Of a stretch of 9,612 nt of DNA, positions 1 through 5,026 are shown piece after piece; position 1 is the first letter of the stretch, and each line of letters opens with the position of its first letter. A program made the translations under genes and the position numbers. Under the pieces are notes generated by a model. The model was not told the origin of the DNA and did not search any database. It worked only from the letters and a program-made list of their open reading frames with translations. The stretch comes from JAUYIW01 sp043818555 (GTDB lineage Bacteria > Patescibacteriota > Patescibacteriia > UBA9934): contig JBDRFP010000029.1 of the NCBI GenBank assembly GCA_043818555.1, positions 1 to 9,612 on the forward strand, written 5' to 3'.

Positions 1-13
1 ACCTTCCGAGCAC

Positions 14-125
14 GCCTGGCTTTGGTCCGGCAGGAGTCAGGAAATAGCATTTTGAACACTTTCGTATCCTTTAAAGACGAAAGTAGTCCAAAATGCCCTG
101 ACATATGCTGGACCTAATGCCGGGC
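14..125. repeat. Long imperfect inverted repeat (112-nt hairpin)
   Basis: Five arm pairs nest in order: 14-20 with 119-125 (one G.U), 24-28 with 110-114, 36-41 with 97-102, 47-54 with 89-96, and 58-65 with 77-84, around an 11-nt loop at 66-76. The innermost arms are ACTTTCGT/ACGAAAGT and GCATTTTG/CAAAATGC. Internal loops are mostly near-symmetric. There is no T-tract on either side, so it is not an ordinary terminator. It could be a MITE-like or REP-like element, or part of a structured RNA. I see no gene between 1 and 283. Confidence 0.6.
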
Positions 126-155
126 GAGCGCAGGCAGTCGGTAGCAATTTCTTTT

Positions 156-217
156 CCCCATTTCTTTGTTGCTTCAAAGAAATGGGGGTGGGGGTCTGGG
201 GTGGCACCCCACCCCAG
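156..217. repeat. Two adjacent perfect hairpins
   Basis: The first has a 13-bp perfect stem, 156-168 with 175-187 (CCCCATTTCTTTG / CAAAGAAATGGGG), and a 6-nt loop. The second has a 9-bp stem, 196-204 with 209-217, and a 4-nt loop, and is very GC rich. Neither is followed by a clear T-run. They end 12 bp before the promoter of the first small gene and may insulate it from upstream transcription or belong to a dispersed element. Confidence 0.6.
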
Positions 218-228
218 GGGCATATCGC

Positions 229-290
229 CTTGACAATCTCGCCCAATCTACGCTAATCTACCACCAGCCAAAAGGAGGAGATCATGGCAG
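229..290 (+). repeat. 62-bp direct repeat, copy 1 (promoter, RBS, start)
   Basis: This block is identical, base for base, to 673-734. It holds a -35 TTGACA (230-235), a -10-like TAATCT (254-259, 18-bp spacer), the RBS GGAGGAG (274-280) and the first two codons of the gene that follows. Inside it AATCT recurs at 235, 245 and 255, an exact 10-bp period. Confidence 0.9.
230..259 (+). promoter_or_regulatory. Sigma-70-like promoter of first small gene
   Basis: TTGACA at 230-235 matches the -35 consensus; TAATCT at 254-259 is the best -10, with an 18-bp spacer. Transcription would start near 266, close to the strong RBS. Confidence 0.6.
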
Positions 291-562
291 AATTGAGAGA
301 GCTACACGGCCTGAGCTTTTATGACGCGACCATAATCGAGCAACGGTCTGATAAAAATATAGGTGGTCGTATCGGCTCGCGAGACGAGTACAGAATTACA
401 TGGCGCCAATACGACGGTAAGCGCCGTACTACGAAATTCAATCCGGAGTGCTGGCGGTGCGACAGGATCAGAGGAGTTATCATTCTGAACAGGGTCAAGC
501 CTGACCCAGAGAGTCCCAACCAGCCATGGCCCGATGCCAACCAGTACATCGTCATCATATAG
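284..562 (+). CDS. Small hypothetical protein, 92 aa (paralogue A)
   Basis: I do not recognise the family. The protein is short, charged and has no signal peptide or membrane segment, so it is probably cytosolic. The start is fixed by the RBS AAAGGAGGAG five bases before ATG. It is paralogous to the 101-aa protein at 728-1033: shared positions include ELR near the start, ATI.E, DKN..GRI.S, RI.WR..D, W.C.R, an L.R pair and a C-terminal Y.IV. The conserved Trp and Cys (WRCDR here, WQCER there) suggest a shared small fold. It is a monocistronic unit with its own promoter and terminator. The tandem duplication and lack of recognisable homology suggest accessory cargo. Existence as a gene is well supported; function is unknown. 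Confidence 0.8.
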   Translation: MAELRELHGLSFYDATIIEQRSDKNIGGRIGSRDEYRITWRQYDGKRRTTKFNPECWRCDRIRGVIILNRVKPDPESPNQPWPDANQYIVII

Positions 563-571
563 TGACGCCCT

Positions 572-604
572 ACCGCGCGCTCACCCGAGCCGCGGTATTT
601 ATTT
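572..604 (+). terminator. Rho-independent terminator after paralogue A
   Basis: ACCGCG (572-577) pairs with CGCGGT (591-596), and GCTC (579-582) with GAGC (587-590), giving ten pairs with one bulged C and an ACCC loop. The tail is ATTTATTT. It starts 9 bp after the stop codon. The loop region resembles that of the terminator after paralogue B. Confidence 0.7.
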
Positions 605-613
605 CGCCCACAC

Positions 614-651
614 TGTCATCCTGAGCGAGCCTGAAGCGAGTCGAAGGATCT
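614..651. repeat. Dispersed-type repeat with imperfect dyad
   Basis: The stretch begins TGTCATCCTGAGCGAG and ends GTCGAAGGATCT. It resembles the widespread intergenic repeat of the TGTCATCCTGAGCGAA..GAAGGATCT type that I know from many unrelated bacterial genomes. The ends ATCCT (618-622) and AGGAT (645-649) are complementary. It lies between the two duplicated cassettes. Confidence 0.5.
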
Positions 652-672
652 TTCGCTATTCCGACCTTTAAG

Positions 673-734
673 CTTGACAATCTCGCCCAATCTACGCTAA
701 TCTACCACCAGCCAAAAGGAGGAGATCATGGCAG
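673..734 (+). repeat. 62-bp direct repeat, copy 2 (promoter, RBS, start)
   Basis: Exact copy of 229-290, displaced by 444 bp, so promoter, RBS and the first codons of the two small genes are identical while the coding regions have diverged. The -35 TTGACA is at 674-679 and the -10-like TAATCT at 698-703. Confidence 0.9.
674..703 (+). promoter_or_regulatory. Sigma-70-like promoter of second small gene
   Basis: TTGACA at 674-679, an 18-bp spacer and TAATCT at 698-703, identical to the promoter before paralogue A. The two genes are therefore expected to be co-regulated even though each is transcribed separately. Confidence 0.6.
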
Positions 735-1033
735 GCCAAACCGGGTTTGAAGAGCTTCGTAATGTAAACCTAGAAGGCGCCACCATCACCGAGCACTTGA
801 CAGACAAGAACGCTGTAGGTCGGATCAACAGTTCTGAAGTCTGTAGCGATGGCTGCCTCCGCATTAACTGGAGGCTTCAAGACAATGGAGACCTCTCAAT
901 GACTTTGAGCGCGAAAAGCTGGCAGTGTGAAAGGACGGCGAACGCATTCCTTCTCACAAGAATCGCCTCTGATATTCACCCATCCGAAGCTGGATTCTTC
1001 TATGCGCTACGGTACACCATCGTCATGCCCTAA
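728..1033 (+). CDS. Small hypothetical protein, 101 aa (paralogue B)
   Basis: Unrecognised family. The ATG follows AAAGGAGGAGATC, identical to paralogue A, which decides the start. The pattern ATI.E..TDKN..GRI.S, LRINWRL, W.CER, LL.RI and Y.IV aligns with paralogue A, with an insertion of about five residues containing VCSDGC. Two extra Cys residues in that insertion, plus the shared WQC Cys, could allow a disulfide or metal site, but that is speculation. No signal peptide or transmembrane segment is visible. The gene is monocistronic, with its own promoter and a strong terminator. Coding identity is much lower than the identity of the control region. Confidence 0.8.
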   Translation: MAGQTGFEELRNVNLEGATITEHLTDKNAVGRINSSEVCSDGCLRINWRLQDNGDLSMTLSAKSWQCERTANAFLLTRIASDIHPSEAGFFYALRYTIVMP

Positions 1034-1044
1034 GGGCACTTGAC

Positions 1045-1077
1045 CGCACTCGCCCGAGCATGCGTTTTTTTTCTTTT
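1045..1077 (+). terminator. Rho-independent terminator after paralogue B
   Basis: CGCA (1045-1048) pairs with TGCG (1061-1064), and inner CTC (1049-1051) with GAG (1056-1058); CA is bulged. A run of eight T, C, then five T follows at 1065-1078. The GCCC loop and flanks parallel the terminator after paralogue A. Confidence 0.75.
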
Positions 1078-1082
1078 TGCAA

Positions 1083-1096
1083 GAGTAGTCAGTAGT
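1083..1096 (+). repeat. Two AGTAGT-type heptads
   Basis: GAGTAGT followed by CAGTAGT. This is a short version of the 7-bp tandem repeat seen before aspS and before adk. Confidence 0.5.
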
Positions 1097-1098
1097 CG

Positions 1099-1180
1099 GA
1101 CAATAAACCTCGCCTCCTGACAATAAACCACGCTTGTCGCAAATAAACCTCGTCTCTCCGACAATAAACCCTCGCTTCTT
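1099..1180 (+). repeat. Four 20-21-bp direct repeats (iteron-like)
   Basis: The units are 1099-1118, 1119-1138, 1139-1159 and 1160-1180. All begin GACAATAAAC or a close variant (GCAAATAAAC in unit 3) and continue with a CTCGC-type segment. The period is close to two helical turns. The junction after unit 4 reads TT|GACA, which is the -35 box of the next promoter. They are probably binding sites for an activator or repressor of the downstream membrane-protein unit. Confidence 0.75.
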
Positions 1181-1207
1181 GACACCCACCCCCAAATCTG
1201 ATACTAT
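1179..1207 (+). promoter_or_regulatory. Strong sigma-70-like promoter
   Basis: TTGACA (1179-1184), a 17-bp spacer and TACTAT (1202-1207). Transcription would start near 1213, giving a leader of about 30 nt with the RBS GGAGGAG at 1233-1239. Confidence 0.75.
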
Positions 1208-1242
1208 CCCACCGGATCAATCAACGTTCTTTGGAGGAGTAA

Positions 1243-1569
1243 ATGGCAAAACCTGGAAAAATGTACCGAGTCTGGCGCAACAGCATCCTCGCGGTCATCG
1301 GTCTCACAGGGCTGCTCTACTGTCTGAATACAATTTTCGGCCAATACATGCCCGACCACGCCGAGGTCGCAGCTGCGTACGCAGGTAAGCCTACGCAACC
1401 GGCGCATTCGGAAATTCCATCCGCGTGCATGAACCAGCGGATCGAGGTAGTTGACGCGACCGCCGACAAGGTCGTGCTCGAATGCCGAACCGATGAAACG
1501 ATTGAGATCCTCGAGTACACTCGATCGATCGACGTCTGGACTCACCTCCACACTCTGCACCGCCCGTGA
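1243..1569 (+). CDS. Small membrane-anchored hypothetical protein, 108 aa
   Basis: Family not recognised. The start ATG lies 3 bp after GGAGGAG. Residues 1-12 are basic (MAKPGKMYRVWR), residues about 14-33 form one hydrophobic helix (ILAVIGLTGLLYCL...), and the rest is soluble, so the likely topology is a single anchor with the C-terminal part outside by the positive-inside rule. Two Cys in the exported part (SACMNQ and LECRTD) could form a disulfide. The segment from IPSAC to ECRTDE aligns loosely with LPDGC to DCRADK of the next protein, so the two are probably distant paralogues. The two genes are 7 bp apart and share one promoter and one terminator. A 170-aa reading frame on the opposite strand has no expression signals and was rejected. 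Confidence 0.75.
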   Translation: MAKPGKMYRVWRNSILAVIGLTGLLYCLNTIFGQYMPDHAEVAAAYAGKPTQPAHSEIPSACMNQRIEVVDATADKVVLECRTDETIEILEYTRSIDVWTHLHTLHRP

Positions 1570-1576
1570 GACGATC

Positions 1577-1888
1577 ATGACCGTAGACAAAATCTGCCTC
1601 GTGTTCGCGATTGGTCTCTCAGCCGCCTTCGTGCTCGGATTCGTGATTCCGTTCATGGTCCCAGAGACCATCAGGGCTGCCAAGTTTCCGCTCGGCGACG
1701 AAATCGACTTTCCCAATCCCCTTCCAGACGGGTGTACTGCTGAGACGATGACAACAATCGTCGTCGCCGGCGCCCACTACCTAGACTGCCGGGCAGACAA
1801 GTCGTCGTGGCTTGCACGAAGCCAAGTGTGGAAACGCTCCCGGAGCGATGAAGACTTCCGCTCATTAGGCGGCGCGTTCATCCGCTGA
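1577..1888 (+). CDS. Small membrane-anchored hypothetical protein, 103 aa
   Basis: Family not recognised. I chose ATG 1577, 7 bp after the preceding stop, because the protein then begins MTVDK followed directly by a hydrophobic helix (about residues 5-29, CLVFAIGLSAAFVLGFV). The frame is open further upstream, but that part is antisense-like and out of register with any signal. There is no clear RBS, so translation is probably coupled to the upstream gene. The exported part has two Cys (PDGCTAE and LDCRAD) at spacing similar to the upstream protein, then a basic, Ser/Arg-rich tail. It is followed by a strong terminator. Confidence 0.7.
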   Translation: MTVDKICLVFAIGLSAAFVLGFVIPFMVPETIRAAKFPLGDEIDFPNPLPDGCTAETMTTIVVAGAHYLDCRADKSSWLARSQVWKRSRSDEDFRSLGGAFIR

Positions 1889-1945
1889 CCATGAAGATCG
1901 AACTCGATCATAGTCACCCCGACCCTGATCACACCCCGTCCTCCC

Positions 1946-1979
1946 AATCCCGACCCCGCGTCGGGATTTTATTTTATCT
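1946..1979 (+). terminator. Rho-independent terminator of the membrane-protein unit
   Basis: AATCCCGA (1946-1953) pairs with TCGGGATT (1961-1968), with one extra C-G pair inside, a loop of about 5 nt and a tail TTTATTTTAT. It lies about 57 bp after the stop of the 103-aa gene. Confidence 0.85.
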
Positions 1980-2015
1980 TCAATTTCTTAATCAAAACAC
2001 ATCTCTCCTTATATA

Positions 2016-2033
2016 ACCTTTCGTACGAAAGGT
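2016..2033. promoter_or_regulatory. Perfect 18-bp palindrome, distal operator copy
   Basis: ACCTTTCGTACGAAAGGT, identical to the core of the palindrome upstream of the ArsR-type gene and followed by TCCT in both places. It lies 28 bp beyond the 3' end of that gene. It is probably a second binding site of the same regulator. Confidence 0.65.
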
Positions 2034-2061
2034 CCTAAGAGCAACCGCCCACAATTTCAAT

Positions 2062-2322
2062 TTAGACTAACGGCAGAACCGCTGTACTGGCGGGAGGCTG
2101 TGCATCAATTAAGTGATAAATTGCCACAAAGCCCCGCTGTGTGCGCCCAACGATTCCAGCACTATGCAAAACGCGTAAATGCTTAGATGTAGATCGTAAT
2201 GATAATTTTATCTGACTTGCGATCCCTGATACAGGAAGGCTCGCTCCCTGCTTTAAGATTCGTATTATCTCAAGTCGCCTGCTGTTAGCAAGAGCCTTAA
2301 GTGACTTTTCAAGTTCCCTCAT
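2062..2322 (-). CDS. ArsR-family winged-helix transcription regulator, 86 aa
   Basis: A small DNA-binding repressor of the ArsR/SmtB superfamily. It begins MRELEKSLKALANSRRLEII, the typical first helices; SGIASQIKLSLRSTSKHLRVL is the helix-turn-helix, with the recognition helix at about residues 45-58; VGRTQRGFVAIYHLI is the beta wing. It lacks the ELCVCD metal-binding signature and has no Cys at all, so it is not a classical arsenic or zinc sensor. I chose ATG 2322: an upstream TTG at 2385 would put a perfect operator palindrome inside the coding region. With ATG 2322, that palindrome sits 9 bp upstream of the start, the usual arrangement for autoregulation. It is convergent with the membrane-protein unit, and possible targets include itself and sequences near 2016. 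Confidence 0.85.
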   Translation of the reverse strand: MRELEKSLKALANSRRLEIIRILKQGASLPVSGIASQIKLSLRSTSKHLRVLHSAGIVGRTQRGFVAIYHLIDAQPPASTAVLPLV

Positions 2323-2331
2323 ATTGTCTTG

Positions 2332-2353
2332 GGACCTTTCGTACGAAAGGTCC
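2332..2353. promoter_or_regulatory. Perfect 22-bp palindrome, putative ArsR-type operator
   Basis: Core ACCTTTCGTACGAAAGGT (2334-2351), extended by GG/CC on the two ends. It lies immediately upstream of the regulator start codon and matches 2016-2033. Autoregulation is inferred from this position. Confidence 0.7.
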
Positions 2354-2376
2354 TTAGGTGAATTAGGTAAAAACAA

Positions 2377-2415
2377 AACTCCCAAACAACACTACTTGAG
2401 GGGAGTTATTTTTTT
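2377..2415. terminator. Bidirectional terminator or leader attenuator
   Basis: AACTCCC (2377-2383) pairs with GGGAGTT (2401-2407), loop 17 nt. On the + side it is followed by seven T; on the - side by TTGTTTTT. It lies between a - strand TTGACA promoter and the regulator gene, so on the - strand it would end or attenuate transcripts before the gene. Confidence 0.5.
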
Positions 2416-2461
2416 AATCCATCAAATGTCCGATTTCTGATGAATGCCTTGTCCTACTTCC

Positions 2462-2490
2462 AAGTTAGCGCAATTTTGATTTTATGTCAA
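2462..2490 (-). promoter_or_regulatory. Promoter-like site upstream of the regulator
   Basis: On the - strand TTGACA (2490-2485), a 17-bp spacer and TAACTT (2467-2462). The -35 is consensus and the -10 is weak. Transcription would start near 2455 and run toward the regulator through the hairpin at 2377-2407. Confidence 0.45.
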
Positions 2491-2507
2491 TGGTCGATTG
2501 TGGACAA

Positions 2508-2541
2508 CAAAAAAAGGACGCAGCTACCTGCGTCATTTTTT
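2508..2541 (-). terminator. Terminator of aspS (bidirectional form)
   Basis: GACGCAG (2517-2523) pairs with CTGCGTC (2528-2534), loop CTAC. On the - strand the stem is followed by CCTTTTTTTG, on the + strand by ATTTTTTTC. It lies 16 bp after the aspS stop codon. Confidence 0.85.
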
Positions 2542-2550
2542 TCGAAAATT

Positions 2551-3954
2551 TTATTTCTTCTTCTCCACCTTAATATGAACCTCTTTCAAAACATCGGCCG
2601 GAAGCTCACTTGGCGCGTTCATCATCAAATCACGCGCGTTTCCGTCTTTAGGGAATGCGATCACCTCTCGAATATTCGGCTCACCCAAGAGTAACATTAC
2701 AATCCTGTCTATCCCAGGAGCAAATCCACCATGCGGTGGCGCACCATACTCAAACGCCTCAAGCATATGTCCAAACTTACTCTGCTGCTCTTCCTCGCTA
2801 ATCTCGAGTAGCTCAAACACGCGCTTTTGCAAATCTCGCTCATGAATCCTAATTGAACCTGAACTTAACTCAAACCCATTCAAAACCAAGTCATACGCAT
2901 TCGCTCGAATCTTAAACAAGTCCTTCCCTTCCATCAACTTATCCTTGTCCTCCTCCTTCACAGAACAAAATGGATGATGCATAGCGTCAATTTTCCCTTC
3001 CTCATTCTTTTCAAACATCGGGAAATCTACAATCCAACAAAACGCCAACTCGTCTCGGTCATTCTTATCTTTTCGAAGGTCGGGCTTGTCCGTACCATAT
3101 TTCTCCATTGCCTCAGCGTACGTGAGCCTGGTAAACGGTTTCGATGTTAGCTTCTTCTCTGGGAACAGCTTTATGATAAGTTCTAGGAACATTTCTTCTG
3201 TGTACTCTAGAATTTCTTCCTGATCCACAAACGACATTTCATAGTCGAGCTGGGCGAATTCTGGCTGTCTGTCACCGCGCTGGTCTTCGTCGCGGAAGCA
3301 TCTAGCAATCTGGAAGTAACGCTCAAACCCACCAATCATTGCCAACTGTTTAAACTGCTGTGGCGACTGTGGAAGCACATAAAACTTACCTGCGTGCAAA
3401 CGCGACGGCACAATGTACTCGCGCGAACCCTCAGGTGTGCCCTTCATTAAAATTGGAGTTTCAATTTCTACAAAACCATTCTTGTGCATGTAGTCACGGA
3501 AGAAAGTAATAACCTCATCGCGAGTTCGAATGTTTCGCTGCAAGCGCTCGGTTCTAAGGTCGAGATACCTGTATTTGAGTCGGAGATCTTCACCGATTTG
3601 CATTGTATCCTTGTCGATTTCAAATGGCGGCGTTTTGGCCTCGTTCAACACTACGATCTTCTTGGCCAGCACCTCAACAGTTCCGGTCGCAAGATTCTCG
3701 TTGATCTGCTTTTTGCCACGCTCCTGAACAATGCCCTCAATCTCCACCACCCACTCAGGCCTGAGCGTTTCTGCGATTTTAGTCCCGTCATCTCCGAGGT
3801 CAGCCGGTACGCCTACAATCTGCAACAACCCATCCCGATCGCGCAAATCAAAAAACATAATCTTTCCCATGTCGCGCCTGGCATGAATCCACCCGGCAAC
3901 CGTAACCGTTTCGCCGACTTTGTTTACTGTTTCGGAAGTTAGAATTCGGGGCAT
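2551..3954 (-). CDS. aspS: Aspartyl-tRNA synthetase, 467 aa, GAD domain missing
   Basis: Class IIb aminoacyl-tRNA synthetase charging tRNA-Asp with aspartate in the cytosol. Seen in order: an N-terminal OB anticodon-binding domain (about 1-105, with VAGWIHARRDMGKIMFFDLRD); motif 1 region around GFVEIETPILMKGTPEGSRE (160-179); PQSPQQFKQL flipping-type segment (195-204); motif 2 ARCFRDEDQRGDRQPEF (217-233); motif 3 GFAPGIDRIVMLLLG (410-424). It is of bacterial type by YGTDKPDLR (286-294). In usual bacterial enzymes of about 590 residues, a GAD insertion of roughly 110-120 residues follows that motif; here only about 10 residues separate it from FCWIVDFPMFE. This accounts for the short length. 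There is a dedicated promoter upstream and a terminator downstream. The start ATG at 3954 has no obvious RBS. Confidence 0.97.
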   Translation of the reverse strand: MPRILTSETVNKVGETVTVAGWIHARRDMGKIMFFDLRDRDGLLQIVGVPADLGDDGTKIAETLRPEWVVEIEGIVQERGKKQINENLATGTVEVLAKKIVVLNEAKTPPFEIDKDTMQIGEDLRLKYRYLDLRTERLQRNIRTRDEVITFFRDYMHKNGFVEIETPILMKGTPEGSREYIVPSRLHAGKFYVLPQSPQQFKQLAMIGGFERYFQIARCFRDEDQRGDRQPEFAQLDYEMSFVDQEEILEYTEEMFLELIIKLFPEKKLTSKPFTRLTYAEAMEKYGTDKPDLRKDKNDRDELAFCWIVDFPMFEKNEEGKIDAMHHPFCSVKEEDKDKLMEGKDLFKIRANAYDLVLNGFELSSGSIRIHERDLQKRVFELLEISEEEQQSKFGHMLEAFEYGAPPHGGFAPGIDRIVMLLLGEPNIREVIAFPKDGNARDLMMNAPSELPADVLKEVHIKVEKKK

Positions 3955-3969
3955 ATCGTTTTACGAAGT

Positions 3970-3997
3970 AAGTAGTAAGTAGATAGTAGTAAGTAGT
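3970..3997 (+). repeat. Tandem 7-bp repeat AAGTAGT in the aspS leader
   Basis: Four adjacent heptads: AAGTAGT, AAGTAGA, TAGTAGT, AAGTAGT. They fall in the predicted 5' leader of aspS, where the RNA would read ACTACTT repeatedly. The same heptad, in the other orientation, occurs before adk. Confidence 0.8.
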
Positions 3998-4011
3998 CGA
4001 GCTACGAGTTA

Positions 4012-4040
4012 AGTTTACACTTGTTGGCCGGCTAGATCAA
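4012..4040 (-). promoter_or_regulatory. Promoter-like site for aspS
   Basis: On the - strand TTGATC (4040-4035), a 17-bp spacer and TAAACT (4017-4012). Four of six bases match in each box. The predicted start is near 4005, about 50 nt before ATG. Confidence 0.5.
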
Positions 4041-4054
4041 GCTCGGCTCGATTA

Positions 4055-4085
4055 AACCTTCAGGGTTGTTGCAACCCTGAAGGTT
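4055..4085 (-). terminator. Hairpin overlapping the recO stop codon
   Basis: A perfect 14-bp stem, 4055-4068 with 4072-4085 (AACCTTCAGGGTTG / CAACCCTGAAGGTT), with a 3-nt loop. On the - strand it is followed only by TAATC, so a terminator role is uncertain. The last codons of recO (EPSGLQQP) and its TGA at 4060-4062 lie inside the stem. Confidence 0.55.
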
Positions 4086-4857
4086 CTAATATTCCTACCC
4101 AAAACGGCAGTTCTGAATCTACCGGTAAATGGAAGACCATTAAATCGTGCACAATCTCGGCGAAGCCTTGAAGGTCTTCGGCATTGAGCGAAGGTCGGAG
4201 CAGGTCGATGAACCCTGCACCGCGAGCGAATCGGAGTAACTTTACAACCTCCTCCCGAATCGAGCGCGCTGAAAACCACTCCTCAGGCTTATCGTTAAGA
4301 CAATCGCCACAAACCAATCCGCCTTTGTCTGTGTGCCACCTAAATGAAAGCGGCACCACTTCATTTTTACAATCCAGACATCGATTAAGCTCAACGTCGT
4401 AGCCAAGGTGATGAAGGAGATGCAAAAGATAGGAGCCCAGTACAAAAGTCGATCGGGCAGGCTTAAGGTCAAAAGTGGAATCTAAAAACGTCAACAGCTC
4501 CACCAGCTCAACATAAAGAATTGGATCGCGGTCATTCTCGCGCGTGTGGCGGCTAAGTAGCGAACAGGCGGTTTGGGCAAGTAGGCGCCTGTTGAGCGAC
4601 TTGGTAATACTGGAGAATCGTTCAATCTGCTCTACCGAAATTACAGTAGTTGACCGTCGGCCACGGACAATTTCAATGTCTACGATCGCGAAGGGTTCAA
4701 GGTGAGCCGCCAACTTTGCCTTGCCTTTGCGCGCCCCACGACCAACAAAACTCACCTTGCCGAATTCGGGGGTGAGCGCGGTGTAGCGTCTGTCCGCCTC
4801 GCGGAATGGTTCAGAGGTAAGGATAATCGCTTCAGTCTTGAGGGTTGTCCATGCCAT
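4060..4857 (-). CDS. recO: DNA repair protein RecO, 265 aa
   Basis: RecO acts with RecF and RecR in loading RecA at gaps and in annealing single strands. The N-terminal OB-fold domain covers about residues 1-80 (TTLKTEAIILTSEPFREADR, then VGRGARKGKAKLAAHLEPF, the usual RecO opening). A helical C-terminal domain follows, with a zinc-finger-like CxxC...CxxC set at C160, C163, C183 and C186. Length is near the family norm of about 240-260. ATG 4857 is chosen from the family N-terminus; no RBS is evident because the upstream spacer is filled by GAGCTTA repeats. The last eight codons are encoded by a hairpin arm. It lies downstream of ruvX and the four-helix-bundle gene and could be co-transcribed with them. 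Confidence 0.93.
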   Translation of the reverse strand: MAWTTLKTEAIILTSEPFREADRRYTALTPEFGKVSFVGRGARKGKAKLAAHLEPFAIVDIEIVRGRRSTTVISVEQIERFSSITKSLNRRLLAQTACSLLSRHTRENDRDPILYVELVELLTFLDSTFDLKPARSTFVLGSYLLHLLHHLGYDVELNRCLDCKNEVVPLSFRWHTDKGGLVCGDCLNDKPEEWFSARSIREEVVKLLRFARGAGFIDLLRPSLNAEDLQGFAEIVHDLMVFHLPVDSELPFWVGILEPSGLQQP

Positions 4858-4867
4858 TGTTGTTTGA

Positions 4868-5026
4868 GAGCTTATTATCGGAAAACGATGGAGCTTAGAA
4901 CGGTGAACGAGTGAGCTTAAGGGAGCTTATTGCCGAGGAACAATGGAGCTTATAGCGGTGTGCGCGGAGCTTAAAGTGAGCTTAGTTGACAAACAGGAGA
5001 GCTTAAAAGGGCTTAAGTGGAGCTTA
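4868..5026 (+). repeat. GAGCTTA array 1 (recO to four-helix-bundle spacer)
   Basis: Exact GAGCTTA starts at 4868, 4891, 4913, 4923, 4946, 4967, 4978, 4999 and 5020, plus the variant GGGCTTA at 5009. Successive distances are 23, 22, 10, 23, 21, 11, 21, 10 and 11 bp, that is one or two helical turns. 4868-4921 and 4923-4976 are also similar over their whole length, suggesting a 55-bp tandem duplication. The array fills the whole spacer upstream of recO and includes the stop codon of the four-helix-bundle gene in the variant copy. Confidence 0.9.

Noticed and set aside
37..246. 69-aa - strand frame through the hairpin cluster
   Set aside because: It is made of translated inverted repeats and has no expression signals.
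1204..1716. 170-aa open frame on the - strand opposite the two small membrane genes
   Set aside because: It is longer than either + strand gene but has no RBS, promoter or terminator, while the + strand has all three and gives proteins with clear membrane helices.
1891..2016. 41-codon + strand frame starting MKIELDHSHPD
   Set aside because: It runs through the strong terminator at 1946-1979 and has no RBS.
2062..2385. Longer 107-aa form of the ArsR-type regulator from TTG 2385
   Set aside because: It would make the perfect operator palindrome coding sequence, and the family N-terminus begins at the later ATG 2322.
4868..5026. CRISPR array
   Set aside because: The repeats are only 7 bp with gaps of 3-16 bp; there are no spacers of usable length and no cas genes.
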